A DNA stretch of 64,000 nucleotides from Prevotella sp. (GTDB lineage Bacteria; Bacteroidota; Bacteroidia; Bacteroidales; Bacteroidaceae). The stretch covers positions 1 through 64,000 of the forward strand of contig JAJWLX010000004.1 in the NCBI GenBank assembly GCA_021636625.1, written 5' to 3'. The notes beneath the pieces were generated by a model. The model made no database searches, was not told the DNA's origin, and was given only the letters and a program-made list of their open reading frames with translations. Shown here piece after piece: positions 1 through 8,057 of the stretch (its first letter is position 1; every line of letters starts with the position of its first letter). The position numbers and the translations under genes were made by a program.

Positions 1-2
1 TG

Positions 3-32
3 ATCAAGATCATGAAGAAGCACAACGGTTAA
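3..32 (+). CDS. C-terminal end of an upstream gene (partial)
   Basis: The first bases hold an open frame of nine codons ending in TAA at 30-32, followed 30 bases later by a strong terminator, so this is probably the tail of a gene that starts outside the window. The tail is too short to identify. In other Bacteroidales miaA often follows lipid A genes, but nothing visible here confirms that. Confidence 0.4.
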   Translation: MKIMKKHNG

Positions 33-62
33 TTCGTTGCCTCTTAACGATTAAGAAATATG

Positions 63-100
63 GCCGCCCAGCATTTCTGATGCTGGGCGGCATTTTTTTT
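63..100 (+). terminator. Rho-independent terminator of the upstream gene
   Basis: A perfect 12-bp stem (63-74 with 80-91) has a five-base loop and is followed by a run of eight T at 93-100. It separates the upstream gene from miaA. Confidence 0.9.
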
Positions 101-109
101 GCTTTTTAT

Positions 110-140
110 TTTGTGATTTCAAGTATTTGTCTTAACTTTG
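110..140 (+). promoter_or_regulatory. Bacteroidetes-type promoter of miaA
   Basis: TTTG at 110-113, a 19-bp spacer, and TAACTTTG at 133-140 match the sigma-ABfr consensus TTTG-N19-TAnnTTTG. Only four bases lie between the -7 element and the ATG at 145, so the transcript probably has little or no 5' leader. Confidence 0.75.
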
Positions 141-144
141 CGGC

Positions 145-1119
145 ATGAAACAGACGATGATTACCATATTAGGTCCTACTGCGAGCGGAAAGACGAGCCT
201 TGCCGCAGCGCTTGCTTCCAAGATCAACAGCTTGGATGCTGCATCGTGGGATGGAACTACCCAGGGGGCGGAGATTATCAGCGCCGATAGTCGCCAGGTG
301 TATCGTGGCATGGACATCGGTACGGGAAAAGACCTGGAAGATTATACCGTGGACGGTAAGTTGATACCTTATCACTTGATAGATATCTGCGAACCGGGAA
401 CCAAGTATAACCTCTTTGAATATCAGCAAGACTTCTACGATGCCTATCTCGATATCCGGAAACGGGGCGTGCTGCCTATCTTATGCGGCGGAACAGGACT
501 GTATATTGAGTCTGTGCTCAAGGGATATCATCTTTCGCCTGTACCACAGAATCAGGAGTTGAGAGATCGGCTGGCTGATAAAAACCTGGATGAGCTTACG
601 GTGATGCTGAAAGAGTTGAAGGCTAAGACGGGTTCCAACATGCACAATCGCACAGATGTGGATACTGCACAGCGAGCTATCCGAGCTATTGAAATTGAAA
701 CCTATAATCTGGAGCATCCTATGCCGGAACGGGAATTGCCTGCAGTGGATTCACTTATTATTGGTGTCAGTATCGATCGTGATGCCCGTAGAGAAAAGAT
801 TACCCGAAGATTGAAGCAGAGACTCCAGGAAGGAATGGTAGATGAAATCAAAGGTTTGCTCGATAGGGGAATTCCTGCAGAAAACCTCATCTATTATGGT
901 TTGGAATATAAGTTTATCACCGAATATGTGATGGGTAAAACCACCTATGATGAAATGTTCAGAGGTCTGGAGGTAGCCATCCATCAGTTTGCCAAGCGTC
1001 AGATGACCTGGTTCCGCGGTATGGAGCGTAGAGGGTTTACCATTCATTGGATAGATGCCCTGCAGCCGATGGAGCAGAAAGTGGATCAGGTGCTGGAGAT
1101 AGTTAAAAGTTCAAAGTAA
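145..1119 (+). CDS. miaA: tRNA dimethylallyltransferase MiaA
   Basis: MiaA transfers a dimethylallyl group to A37 of tRNAs that read UNN codons, the first step of ms2i6A synthesis, in the cytoplasm. The 324 residues match the usual family length. The N-terminus holds the P-loop GPTASGKTS, followed by the substrate motif ADSRQVYRGMDIGTGK and the DICEPG segment typical of the IPP transferase family. The C-terminal region has the RQMTWFRG motif. The ATG at 145 is used because it directly precedes the P-loop and lies just after the promoter. The next gene starts five bases after the stop, so the two are probably cotranscribed. Confidence 0.95.
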   Translation: MKQTMITILGPTASGKTSLAAALASKINSLDAASWDGTTQGAEIISADSRQVYRGMDIGTGKDLEDYTVDGKLIPYHLIDICEPGTKYNLFEYQQDFYDAYLDIRKRGVLPILCGGTGLYIESVLKGYHLSPVPQNQELRDRLADKNLDELTVMLKELKAKTGSNMHNRTDVDTAQRAIRAIEIETYNLEHPMPERELPAVDSLIIGVSIDRDARREKITRRLKQRLQEGMVDEIKGLLDRGIPAENLIYYGLEYKFITEYVMGKTTYDEMFRGLEVAIHQFAKRQMTWFRGMERRGFTIHWIDALQPMEQKVDQVLEIVKSSK

Positions 1120-1124
1120 AAATC

Positions 1125-2057
1125 ATGGCAGTGAATGAAAATAAGTGGGGACTCTTGTATTGTCCCCGTGGCGGTTGGCGCAGTGCCAAGCGCTGGGAAA
1201 AGATAGAAAAGGTGCTCAGGCAGCAGGGCGTGGATTACGACTTCGTGCAGAGCGAAAACCAGAAAAGCGTTGAGCGACTGGTGAAGATGTTTGTCAACAA
1301 TGGCTATAAGACGATAGTGATTGTTGGCGGAGATTCTGCGCTCAATGATGCCGTCAATTGTCTGATGCAGATGGACGCTTCCGAGCGCAATGAAGTGGCG
1401 TTAGGAGTGATACCTAATGGATTGATGAATGATTTCGCCCGCTTCTGGGGATTCGATGACAGTAACGTAGAGCAGACGGTGGCTTGGCTCAAGAAGCGCA
1501 GGGTGAGAAAGATAGACCTGGGATGTATCCGATACACCAACAAGAAGGGGGAGAAGTGCTTGCGCTACTTCCTTAATTGTGTGAACATCGGATTCATTGC
1601 AGCGATTATGAATCTGCGTCGCCAGACCCATCATGTCTTCGGTTCCAGAACGTTGTCGTTCATCTTCTCGTTCATTCTGATGATTTTCCAGCGTCTCGAC
1701 TACAAGATGTATATCAAAATCAACTCTGATGTCATCAAGCGCAGAGTGATGACGATGTGTGTAGGCAATGCGGCTGGTTATGGTCAGACGCCAAATGCCG
1801 TGCCGTATAATGGTCTGTTGGATGTCTCTGTGGTGTATCATCCACAGATGACCCAGCTTTTCGAGGGTATTTATCTTTTTGTAAAGGGAAAGTTCCTGAA
1901 TCATAAGAGTGTGCATCCTTACCGTACCCGCGAGGTGGAGGTAGAGGAGGCTTCCCATGCCTTGATAGGTATCGATGGCAGGTTGATGAATACGCCAGTG
2001 GGTCCTTATAAAATAACAGTAATTCAGGAAGTCATCAACTTCCTGATTCCTGCATAA
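1125..2057 (+). CDS. Diacylglycerol/sphingosine kinase family lipid kinase, variant active site
   Basis: The 310-residue protein has the fold pattern of the DAGK catalytic family (YegS/BmrU type), which phosphorylates lipid hydroxyls with ATP at the inner membrane face. The two signature regions are recognisable but altered. VGGDSALNDAV (about residues 66-76) stands where GGDGTxNEV is usual. LGVIPNGLMNDFAR stands where LGxxPxGTxNDFAR is usual. The conserved Asp of GGD is kept, but the following Gly and Thr are replaced. The C-terminal beta-sandwich part continues to the end (GIDGRLMNTP). The gene follows miaA by five bases. Family membership is clear; substrate and activity are unknown. Confidence 0.8.
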   Translation: MAVNENKWGLLYCPRGGWRSAKRWEKIEKVLRQQGVDYDFVQSENQKSVERLVKMFVNNGYKTIVIVGGDSALNDAVNCLMQMDASERNEVALGVIPNGLMNDFARFWGFDDSNVEQTVAWLKKRRVRKIDLGCIRYTNKKGEKCLRYFLNCVNIGFIAAIMNLRRQTHHVFGSRTLSFIFSFILMIFQRLDYKMYIKINSDVIKRRVMTMCVGNAAGYGQTPNAVPYNGLLDVSVVYHPQMTQLFEGIYLFVKGKFLNHKSVHPYRTREVEVEEASHALIGIDGRLMNTPVGPYKITVIQEVINFLIPA

Positions 2058-2061
2058 AACG

Positions 2062-2103
2062 CCAATGAGGGTGAGTTCTTGTCATAGAACTCACCCTCAT
2101 TGG
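2062..2103. terminator. Bidirectional terminator between convergent genes
   Basis: A perfect 18-bp stem (2062-2079 with 2086-2103) encloses a six-base loop. It sits between the stop codons of the lipid kinase gene (+) and the Crp/Fnr gene (-), so it probably ends both transcripts. Confidence 0.85.
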
Positions 2104-2117
2104 TTATGTTGTAGCTT

Positions 2118-2822
2118 TTATCCTTCTGCAATCCTCTTGATTTCCTCTTCATTGAGGATCTTGATCTTTCTGACATTCGTTTCTATCAGACCTTCTGATA
2201 CAAAGGCCGAGAGAGTGCGGATGCAGTTGCTTGTTGTCATATTGGAAATGTTAGCGAGGTCTTCACGGCTCAGGCTGCAGTCCAGTGTGACTCCGTCTTT
2301 AGCCAGTCCGTATGAATCATGCAGAAACAGGAGTGCTTCGGCGAGGCGGGCACGGATGTGCTTCTGGGTAAGGTTGACTGTGCGGTCGTCTGATTTTCCA
2401 ATCTCCACACTCAGGTACTTGATGAAGTAGTGTCCGATCTTGTAGCTTTTCTGCAGTAGCTTCATCAGTACGGGTAGTGGAAAATGTACTACGGTGCAAG
2501 TATCCAGAGCCTGTGCAGCAGTCTTGTAGATTTCGTTTGCGAAATAAGCACGGAATCCGAAGAATTCGTTCGGTTTGATGACGCGGATAATCTGGCTCTT
2601 TCCGTTGATGCCATCCTTGAATATCTTCACTTTGCCAGTGAGAAGACACATTGCATCAGTGGGAGTTTCATCGCACTGATAAATCATTTCTCCTTTCTTG
2701 TATTTGGTGATTTCAACATGTTCTTTCAATGTTGCAATCTGGTCGCTCTCGAGTCCGCCCCATATTTTCGAAATCTCTCGAGCCACCTTAGCTTTATTCG
2801 CATCTTTCTTCTTTTCAACCAT
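2118..2822 (-). CDS. Crp/Fnr family transcriptional regulator
   Basis: The 234-residue protein has an N-terminal cyclic-nucleotide-binding-like beta-barrel (about residues 20-140; KGEMIYQCDETPTDAMCLL is the typical barrel turn). A long dimerisation helix follows, then a C-terminal winged helix with the recognition segment LSREDLANISNMTTSNCIRTL (split here only by length: SREDLANISNMTTSNCIRTL). It lacks the N-terminal Fnr cysteine cluster, so oxygen sensing by 4Fe-4S is unlikely. Bacteroidetes members of this family control carbon or redox responses; the target here is unknown. It is monocistronic, with a TAATTTTG -7 element on the minus strand at 2864-2871. Confidence 0.9.
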   Translation of the reverse strand: MVEKKKDANKAKVAREISKIWGGLESDQIATLKEHVEITKYKKGEMIYQCDETPTDAMCLLTGKVKIFKDGINGKSQIIRVIKPNEFFGFRAYFANEIYKTAAQALDTCTVVHFPLPVLMKLLQKSYKIGHYFIKYLSVEIGKSDDRTVNLTQKHIRARLAEALLFLHDSYGLAKDGVTLDCSLSREDLANISNMTTSNCIRTLSAFVSEGLIETNVRKIKILNEEEIKRIAEG

Positions 2823-2863
2823 TATCGTTCTTCTATTTATGCACTAGTTCTTTAAATCGGGTG

Positions 2864-2871
2864 CAAAATTA
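2864..2871 (-). promoter_or_regulatory. -7 element of the Crp/Fnr gene promoter
   Basis: On the minus strand this reads TAATTTTG (TAnnTTTG consensus), 42 bases upstream of the start codon. The -33 element is not well conserved. Confidence 0.5.
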
Positions 2872-2964
2872 CACATTTTTTTTGATATAACTCAATAAAA
2901 ACGCTAAAAAATATGTTTTAAAACATACAAAAGTAAGATTTTCTAAAAATGAGTCATTTTTTCC

Positions 2965-2995
2965 TTTGTCTTCCCGCAAAAAAGCCGTACCTTTG
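2965..2995 (+). promoter_or_regulatory. Promoter of the glycogen metabolism operon
   Basis: TTTG at 2965-2968, a 19-bp spacer and TACCTTTG at 2988-2995 give a full Bacteroidetes promoter. The first gene starts at 3043, leaving a leader of about 40 bases. Confidence 0.8.
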
Positions 2996-3042
2996 AATGC
3001 AATAAATATAGTCAACAAATATTAAAACCTTAATATAGATCT

Positions 3043-4986
3043 ATGAGTTATCTAAAATTCGAAAAGGCCCTGATGACCAACTTACAAGAGTCATTGCCGA
3101 AAGAGTTGTTAAGGACTAATCGTTCGGGCGCATATTCGTGCTCAACGATAGTGGACTGTAATATCCGTAAGTACCACGGACTTCTGGTTGTACCGGTTCC
3201 TGAGCTGGACGACGACAACCATGTTCTCCTGAGTTCTCTGGATGTTACGGTGATTCAGCATGGTGCTGAATTCAATCTTGGTCTGCATAAGTACCAGGGC
3301 AACAACTTCAGTCCGTTGGGCCACAAGTACATTCGTGAGTTTGATTGCGATAAGGTGCCTACTACACTTTACCGCGTAGGTGGTGTGATTCTCAAGAAAG
3401 AGGTAGTTTTCCAGCATTATGAAGATCGAATCCTGATCCGCTATACGCTGGTTGACGGTCATTCTGCCACTACACTTCGTTTCCGTCCTTTCTTGGCGTT
3501 CCGCAGCGTGCGTCAGTTTACCCATGAGAATGCGACTGCATCTCGTGACTACTCTGGTGTTGACAACGGAATTAAGACATGTATGTATGCTGGTTATCCA
3601 GACCTCTACATGCAGTTCTCAAAGAAGAACGAGTTTAAATTCTGCCCAGATTGGTATCGTGGTGTGGAATACCCTAAGGAGCAGGAGAGAGGTTATGCTT
3701 CTAATGAAGACCTCTATGTGCCAGGATATTTCGAGATGGATATCAAGAAAGGCGAGTCTATCGTCTTTGCTGCAGCTACATCTGAAATCAAGACTACCGG
3801 CTTGAAGAAACTCTTTGACAAAGAGGTGGATGAACGTGCACCTCGCGATAATTTCTTCCATTGCCTGGTGAATGCTGCACATCAGTTCCATCGCCGTGAA
3901 AAGAACGACGACCGCTACATTCAGGCTGGTTATCCATGGTTCAAGTGCCGTGCCCGTGATACATTCATTTCGCTCCCAGGTCTTACTCTCTCTATCGAGG
4001 AGAATGATTACTTCGAACTTGTGATGCAGACAGCCATGCGCGGATACTATGAGTTTATGGAGGGTAAGCCTCTTACCACTCATATTACTGAAATCGAGAT
4101 GCCTGACGTTCCTCTTTGGGCTATCTGGGCTCTCCAGCAGTATGCCAAGGAGACCTCTAAGGAGGAGTGCTACAAGAAGTATGGCCAGTTTATCAAGGAT
4201 GTCATCAATTTCATCAGAGACAACAAGCACCCTAACCTGGAGTTGATGGAGAACGGCTTGCTCTATACCAATGGTAAGGACAAGGCTGTGACCTGGATGA
4301 ACTCTACGGCTAATGGCCGCCCAGTAGTGCCTCGTACCGGATATATCGTAGAGTTCAATGCTCTGTGGTATAACGCTCTGTGCTTCTGTGCAGCTTTGGC
4401 AGGAACAGCTGGCGAAGAGGATGCACAGCAGACATTGCTGGCTCAGGCTGAGGTTACCAAGAAGTCGTTCGTTGATACATTCCTCAATGAATATGGCTAT
4501 CTCTACGACTATGTAGATGGCAATATGATGGATTGGAGTGTTCGACCAAATATGATCTTCCCAGTGGCATTCGATTATTCTCCATTGTCACAAGACCAGA
4601 AGAAGAAGGTACTCGATATCTGTACCCGCGAACTCCTTACACCTAAGGGATTGCGCTCACTCTCACCTAAGAGTGGCGGTTACAACCCTATCTATGTAGG
4701 TCCTCAGACACAGCGCGACTATGCTTACCATCAGGGAACAGCATGGCCATGGCTGGGTGGTTTCTATATGGAGGCAAGCTTGAAACTCTACAAGCGTACC
4801 CGTTTGAGTTTCGTAGAGCGCCAGATGGTAGGTTATGACGACGAAATGTCTTATCACTGCCTTGGTACTATCAGTGAGCTCTTCGATGGCAACCCACCAT
4901 TCTCAGGTCGAGGCGCCATATCTTTCGCCATGAACGTGGCAGAGATTCTCCGTGCGCTCGAATTACTAGAAAAGTATCAATATTAA
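3043..4986 (+). CDS. Glycogen debranching enzyme (amylo-alpha-1,6-glucosidase, GH133 type)
   Basis: The enzyme hydrolyses alpha-1,6-linked glucose at branch points of glycogen in the cytoplasm. The 647 residues follow the bacterial GDE layout. An N-terminal beta-sandwich (about residues 15-250) begins with LPKELLRTNRSGAYS and YHGLLVVP. The C-terminal (alpha/alpha)6 barrel of the GDE_C family (about 270-640) contains AGYPWFKCRARDTFISLPGL, with the catalytic-type Arg-Asp pair, and YAYHQGTAWPWLGGFY. There is no signal peptide. It is first in a three-gene operon, 17 bases before the glycogen-synthase-like gene, as in other Bacteroidales. Confidence 0.92.
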   Translation: MSYLKFEKALMTNLQESLPKELLRTNRSGAYSCSTIVDCNIRKYHGLLVVPVPELDDDNHVLLSSLDVTVIQHGAEFNLGLHKYQGNNFSPLGHKYIREFDCDKVPTTLYRVGGVILKKEVVFQHYEDRILIRYTLVDGHSATTLRFRPFLAFRSVRQFTHENATASRDYSGVDNGIKTCMYAGYPDLYMQFSKKNEFKFCPDWYRGVEYPKEQERGYASNEDLYVPGYFEMDIKKGESIVFAAATSEIKTTGLKKLFDKEVDERAPRDNFFHCLVNAAHQFHRREKNDDRYIQAGYPWFKCRARDTFISLPGLTLSIEENDYFELVMQTAMRGYYEFMEGKPLTTHITEIEMPDVPLWAIWALQQYAKETSKEECYKKYGQFIKDVINFIRDNKHPNLELMENGLLYTNGKDKAVTWMNSTANGRPVVPRTGYIVEFNALWYNALCFCAALAGTAGEEDAQQTLLAQAEVTKKSFVDTFLNEYGYLYDYVDGNMMDWSVRPNMIFPVAFDYSPLSQDQKKKVLDICTRELLTPKGLRSLSPKSGGYNPIYVGPQTQRDYAYHQGTAWPWLGGFYMEASLKLYKRTRLSFVERQMVGYDDEMSYHCLGTISELFDGNPPFSGRGAISFAMNVAEILRALELLEKYQY

Positions 4987-5003
4987 TATAAGGAGGACGC
5001 TAT

Positions 5004-6272
5004 ATGAAAGTATTAATGTTTGGATGGGAGTATCCTCCTCACGTATTTGGTGGCTTGGCTACTGCCAACTTTGGTATCACCCAGGGCTTGCATGCCCAGG
5101 GAGATGTCGATATTACATTGTGTCTGCCTCATCCTTTCGGCGATGAGGACCGCAGTGCATGTAAATTTGTGGCTATGAACAGTGTGCCTATCGCCTGGCG
5201 CGACGTCAATCATGACTATGTGCAGCAGCGTGTGGGCAACATCATGGATCCTGATGACTATTTCCGCTACCGTGACCACATCTATGCCGACTTTAACTAT
5301 ATGAACGTGAATGACCTCGGCTGTATGGATTTTGCCGGCGGTTATCCATCTAATCTCCACGACGAGATCAACAACTACAGCATCATTGCTGGCGTTGTAG
5401 CCCGTAGCGAAGAATTTGATATTATCCACGCCCACGACTGGTTGACATTCCCTGCTGGTATCCATGCCAAGCGAGTGAGTGGCAAGCCATTGTGCATCCA
5501 TGTACATGCTACCGACTTCGATCGTAGCCGTGGTAAGGTGAACCCTACCGTATATGCTATCGAGAAGGACGGTATGGATAATGCCGACTGCATCATGTGT
5601 GTATCTGAGTTGACCCGTCAGACCGTGATCAACCAGTATCACCAGGATCCACGCAAGTGCTTTGCCATGCACAATGCGGTGTATCCACTGAAGCAGGAGT
5701 GGCAGGACATCCCACGCCCAGACCATAAGGGCAAGGAGAAGGTGGTAACCTTCCTGGGTCGTCTCACCATGCAGAAGGGTCCTGAGTATTTCGTAGAGGC
5801 AGCCAACATGGTATTGCATCGTACCCGCAACGTGCGTTTCTGCATGGCAGGTTCGGGCGATATGATGGATCAGATGATTTATCTGGCAGCCGAAAGAGGT
5901 ATTGCCGACCGTTTCCACTTCCCTGGTTTCATGCGAGGCAAGCAGGTATATGAGTGCCTGAAGGATAGTGATGTATATGTAATGCCATCCGTGAGTGAGC
6001 CATTCGGTATCTCTCCTCTTGAGGCTATGCAGTGTGGTACACCTACTATCATCTCCAAGCAGAGTGGATGCGGTGAAATCCTCACCAACTGTATCAAGGT
6101 AGATTACTGGGATATCCATGCCCTTGCCGATGCTATCTACAGCATCTGCCACAACGAGAGTCTCTTCGATTATCTCTCAGAGGAAGGCAGAAAGGAAGTA
6201 GATCAGATTACTTGGGAGAAAGTGGGAGCCCGCATCAAAGATCTCTATCTCAAGACTTTGGGATGGAAGTAA
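5004..6272 (+). CDS. Glycogen synthase-like glycosyltransferase (GT4/GT5-like, GT-B fold)
   Basis: This is a 422-residue GT-B glycosyltransferase with no signal peptide. The N-terminal domain starts MKVLMFGWEYPPHVFGGLA, where GGLA is the glucose-donor loop of starch/glycogen synthases. DIIHAHDWLTFPAGI is the matching HxHDW motif. The C-terminal GT domain has VVTFLGRLTMQKGPEYFVEA and the E-x7-E donor motif in EPFGISPLEAMQCGTP. It lies between the debranching enzyme and a GH57 enzyme. The context therefore favours glucan chain elongation from a nucleotide sugar. Exact GT family and donor are not certain. Confidence 0.88.
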   Translation: MKVLMFGWEYPPHVFGGLATANFGITQGLHAQGDVDITLCLPHPFGDEDRSACKFVAMNSVPIAWRDVNHDYVQQRVGNIMDPDDYFRYRDHIYADFNYMNVNDLGCMDFAGGYPSNLHDEINNYSIIAGVVARSEEFDIIHAHDWLTFPAGIHAKRVSGKPLCIHVHATDFDRSRGKVNPTVYAIEKDGMDNADCIMCVSELTRQTVINQYHQDPRKCFAMHNAVYPLKQEWQDIPRPDHKGKEKVVTFLGRLTMQKGPEYFVEAANMVLHRTRNVRFCMAGSGDMMDQMIYLAAERGIADRFHFPGFMRGKQVYECLKDSDVYVMPSVSEPFGISPLEAMQCGTPTIISKQSGCGEILTNCIKVDYWDIHALADAIYSICHNESLFDYLSEEGRKEVDQITWEKVGARIKDLYLKTLGWK

Positions 6273-6297
6273 TGTTTAATGTTAAAGGGCAAATCAT

Positions 6298-6330
6298 AAA
6301 GTTCAAAGTTCAAAATTTAAAGTTCAAAGT
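6298..6330 (+). repeat. Heptanucleotide repeat upstream of the GH57 gene
   Basis: Five consecutive 7-base units run up to the start codon: AAAGTTC, AAAGTTC, AAAATTT, AAAGTTC, then AAAGT before ATG. They fill most of the 58-base gap after the glycosyltransferase gene. No Shine-Dalgarno sequence is present. Confidence 0.85.
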
Positions 6331-7779
6331 ATGAAAACAATTTGTTTATATTTCGAGATACATCAGATTACCCATCTGAAACGCTACCGCTTCTTCGACA
6401 TCGGTACTGATCATTATTACTATGATGATTATGAGAATGAGCGTAGCATCAACGACATCGCAGAGCGCTCTTATATGCCTGCACTCAATGCTATCCAGGA
6501 GATGATAGAGAAGAGCGGTCAGTATTTCAAGGTTGCCTTCTCGCTCTCTGGTGTCGGTATGGAGCAGTTGGAGCTTCACGCTCCTCAGGTTTTGGAGAAG
6601 TTGCAGGAATTGAACCAGACCGGTTGCGTAGAGTTCCTCGCTGAGCCTTATTCTCATGGCCTTTCTTCTCTCGTCAACGAGGAGACCTTCAAGTCTGAGG
6701 TGAAGCGCCAGTGCACAAAGATTGAAGAGTACTTCGGCAAGAAGCCTACCGTACTCCGCAACTCTTCTCTCATCTATAGCGATGAGATTGGTGCTACTGT
6801 AGCTGATATGGACTTCGTGGGTATGCTTACCGAAGGTGCTAAGCACGTATTGGGTTGGAAGTCACCACACTATGTATATCACTGTGCGATGAATCCAAAG
6901 CTCAAGCTCTTGCTTCGTGATGTACGTCTGAGCGATGATATCTCTTTGCGCTTCGCCAACAGCGACTGGGAGGGTTATCCACTCTTCGCAGATAACTATA
7001 TGAACGACATTGCTTCATTCCCAGAGGAGGAGCAGGTTATCAATATCTTCATGGAGTTGTCAGCTCTTGGTATTGCTCAGCCATTGTCAAGCAACATCCT
7101 TGAGTTTATGAAGGCTTTGCCAGAGTGCGCTAAGCAGCGTGGCATTACTTTCTCTACTCCTACAGAGATCTGCAAGAAAATCAAGTCTGTAGGCGAGATT
7201 AATGTACCTGATACATTGAGTTGGGTAGATGAGGAGCGTGACGTAAGTTCCTGGCTCGGTAACCCAATGCAGCGCGAGGCTTTCAACAAGCTTTATAGCG
7301 TAGCTGACCGTGTACGTATCGCCAATGATCCACGTATCAATCAGGACTGGGATTATCTTCAGGCAAGCAATAACTTCCGCTTCATGACCACCAAGCCTAG
7401 CAACGTAGGTCTTGACAGAGGTATCTATGCCAGTCCATTCGATGCATTCACCAACTATATGAACATTCTTGGTGACTTCATCAACCGAGTAAACGATCTC
7501 TATCCTGCTGATGTAGATAATGATCAGTTGGAGGGTCTTCTTACCACCATCACCAACCAGGATGAGGAAATCGAGATGAAGGACAAGGAGATTACCCGTC
7601 TCCAGGCTAAGATTGAGAAGATAGAGAAGGAGGTAGCAAAGCTTCGTACAGAAAAGTCTGAGAAGCCAGCTGCCAAGAAGCCAGCTGCCAAGAAGACTGC
7701 TGCCAAGAAGGCACCAGCCAAGAGAACTACAGCCAAGAAGGCAGCTGAAAAGCCTGCTGAGGCTGCAGAAGAGAAGTAA
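6331..7779 (+). CDS. Glycoside hydrolase family 57 enzyme with coiled coil and H1-like tail
   Basis: The 482-residue protein starts MKTICLYFEIHQITHLKRY, the N-terminal strand-loop motif of GH57 (alpha-amylase/4-alpha-glucanotransferase type), and keeps GH57-like blocks to about residue 300. It probably trims or rearranges alpha-glucan made by the operon. The catalytic residues cannot be assigned with confidence by eye. Residues about 405-440 form a predicted coiled coil rich in E, K and I/L heptads. The last 40 or so residues are Ala/Lys/Pro-rich, with repeated PAAKK/TAAKK units like histone H1 tails. There is no signal peptide. The gene ends before a strong terminator at 7811. Confidence 0.87.
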   Translation: MKTICLYFEIHQITHLKRYRFFDIGTDHYYYDDYENERSINDIAERSYMPALNAIQEMIEKSGQYFKVAFSLSGVGMEQLELHAPQVLEKLQELNQTGCVEFLAEPYSHGLSSLVNEETFKSEVKRQCTKIEEYFGKKPTVLRNSSLIYSDEIGATVADMDFVGMLTEGAKHVLGWKSPHYVYHCAMNPKLKLLLRDVRLSDDISLRFANSDWEGYPLFADNYMNDIASFPEEEQVINIFMELSALGIAQPLSSNILEFMKALPECAKQRGITFSTPTEICKKIKSVGEINVPDTLSWVDEERDVSSWLGNPMQREAFNKLYSVADRVRIANDPRINQDWDYLQASNNFRFMTTKPSNVGLDRGIYASPFDAFTNYMNILGDFINRVNDLYPADVDNDQLEGLLTTITNQDEEIEMKDKEITRLQAKIEKIEKEVAKLRTEKSEKPAAKKPAAKKTAAKKAPAKRTTAKKAAEKPAEAAEEK

Positions 7780-7810
7780 GCTTAGAATTTTTAGATTACT
7801 CATAACTTTT

Positions 7811-7853
7811 AGTCCCCCTTGCGGCTCGTGTTGAGCAGTGAGGGGGACTTTTT
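7811..7853 (+). terminator. Terminator of the glycogen operon
   Basis: A 9-bp G+C-rich stem (AGTCCCCCT at 7811-7819 with AGGGGGACT at 7841-7849) is followed by TTTTT. The loop is 21 bases and can fold further. Confidence 0.8.
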
Positions 7854-7980
7854 GTATTCTTCAGCTTATGGGGGAAAATGGATTGGCTTGATTATAGTGT
7901 TCCTTGTATCTTGGTGAATTAGATCAAGCTTCAAGAAAAGTAATAAGCTTCAAGAAAAAGTTTAAATTACATGATTAAAA

Positions 7981-8020
7981 AAGGCTGTATCCGGAGGATA
8001 AACCTCCAAGATACAGCCTT
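7981..8020 (-). terminator. Terminator of the SusC1-SusD1 operon
   Basis: Outer stem 7981-7990 with 8011-8020, inner stem GGAGG/CCTCC at 7993-8007. Read on the minus strand it is followed by a T run (AAAAAA at about 7976-7982 on the plus strand). A close relative lies at 13350-13387. Confidence 0.85.
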
Positions 8021-8057
8021 TAATCTGATATAGAGTGTGTATGTGATGGTAATTCTA

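Noticed and set aside
1401..1958. A 185-codon minus-strand frame in the lipid kinase gene
   Set aside because: Antisense shadow of a conserved gene, with no domain or promoter.
5013..6152. A 379-codon open frame on the minus strand opposite the glycogen-synthase-like gene
   Set aside because: It is antisense to a clearly conserved glycosyltransferase and its translation (His/Ile/Val-rich) shows no domain; it is a codon-bias shadow.
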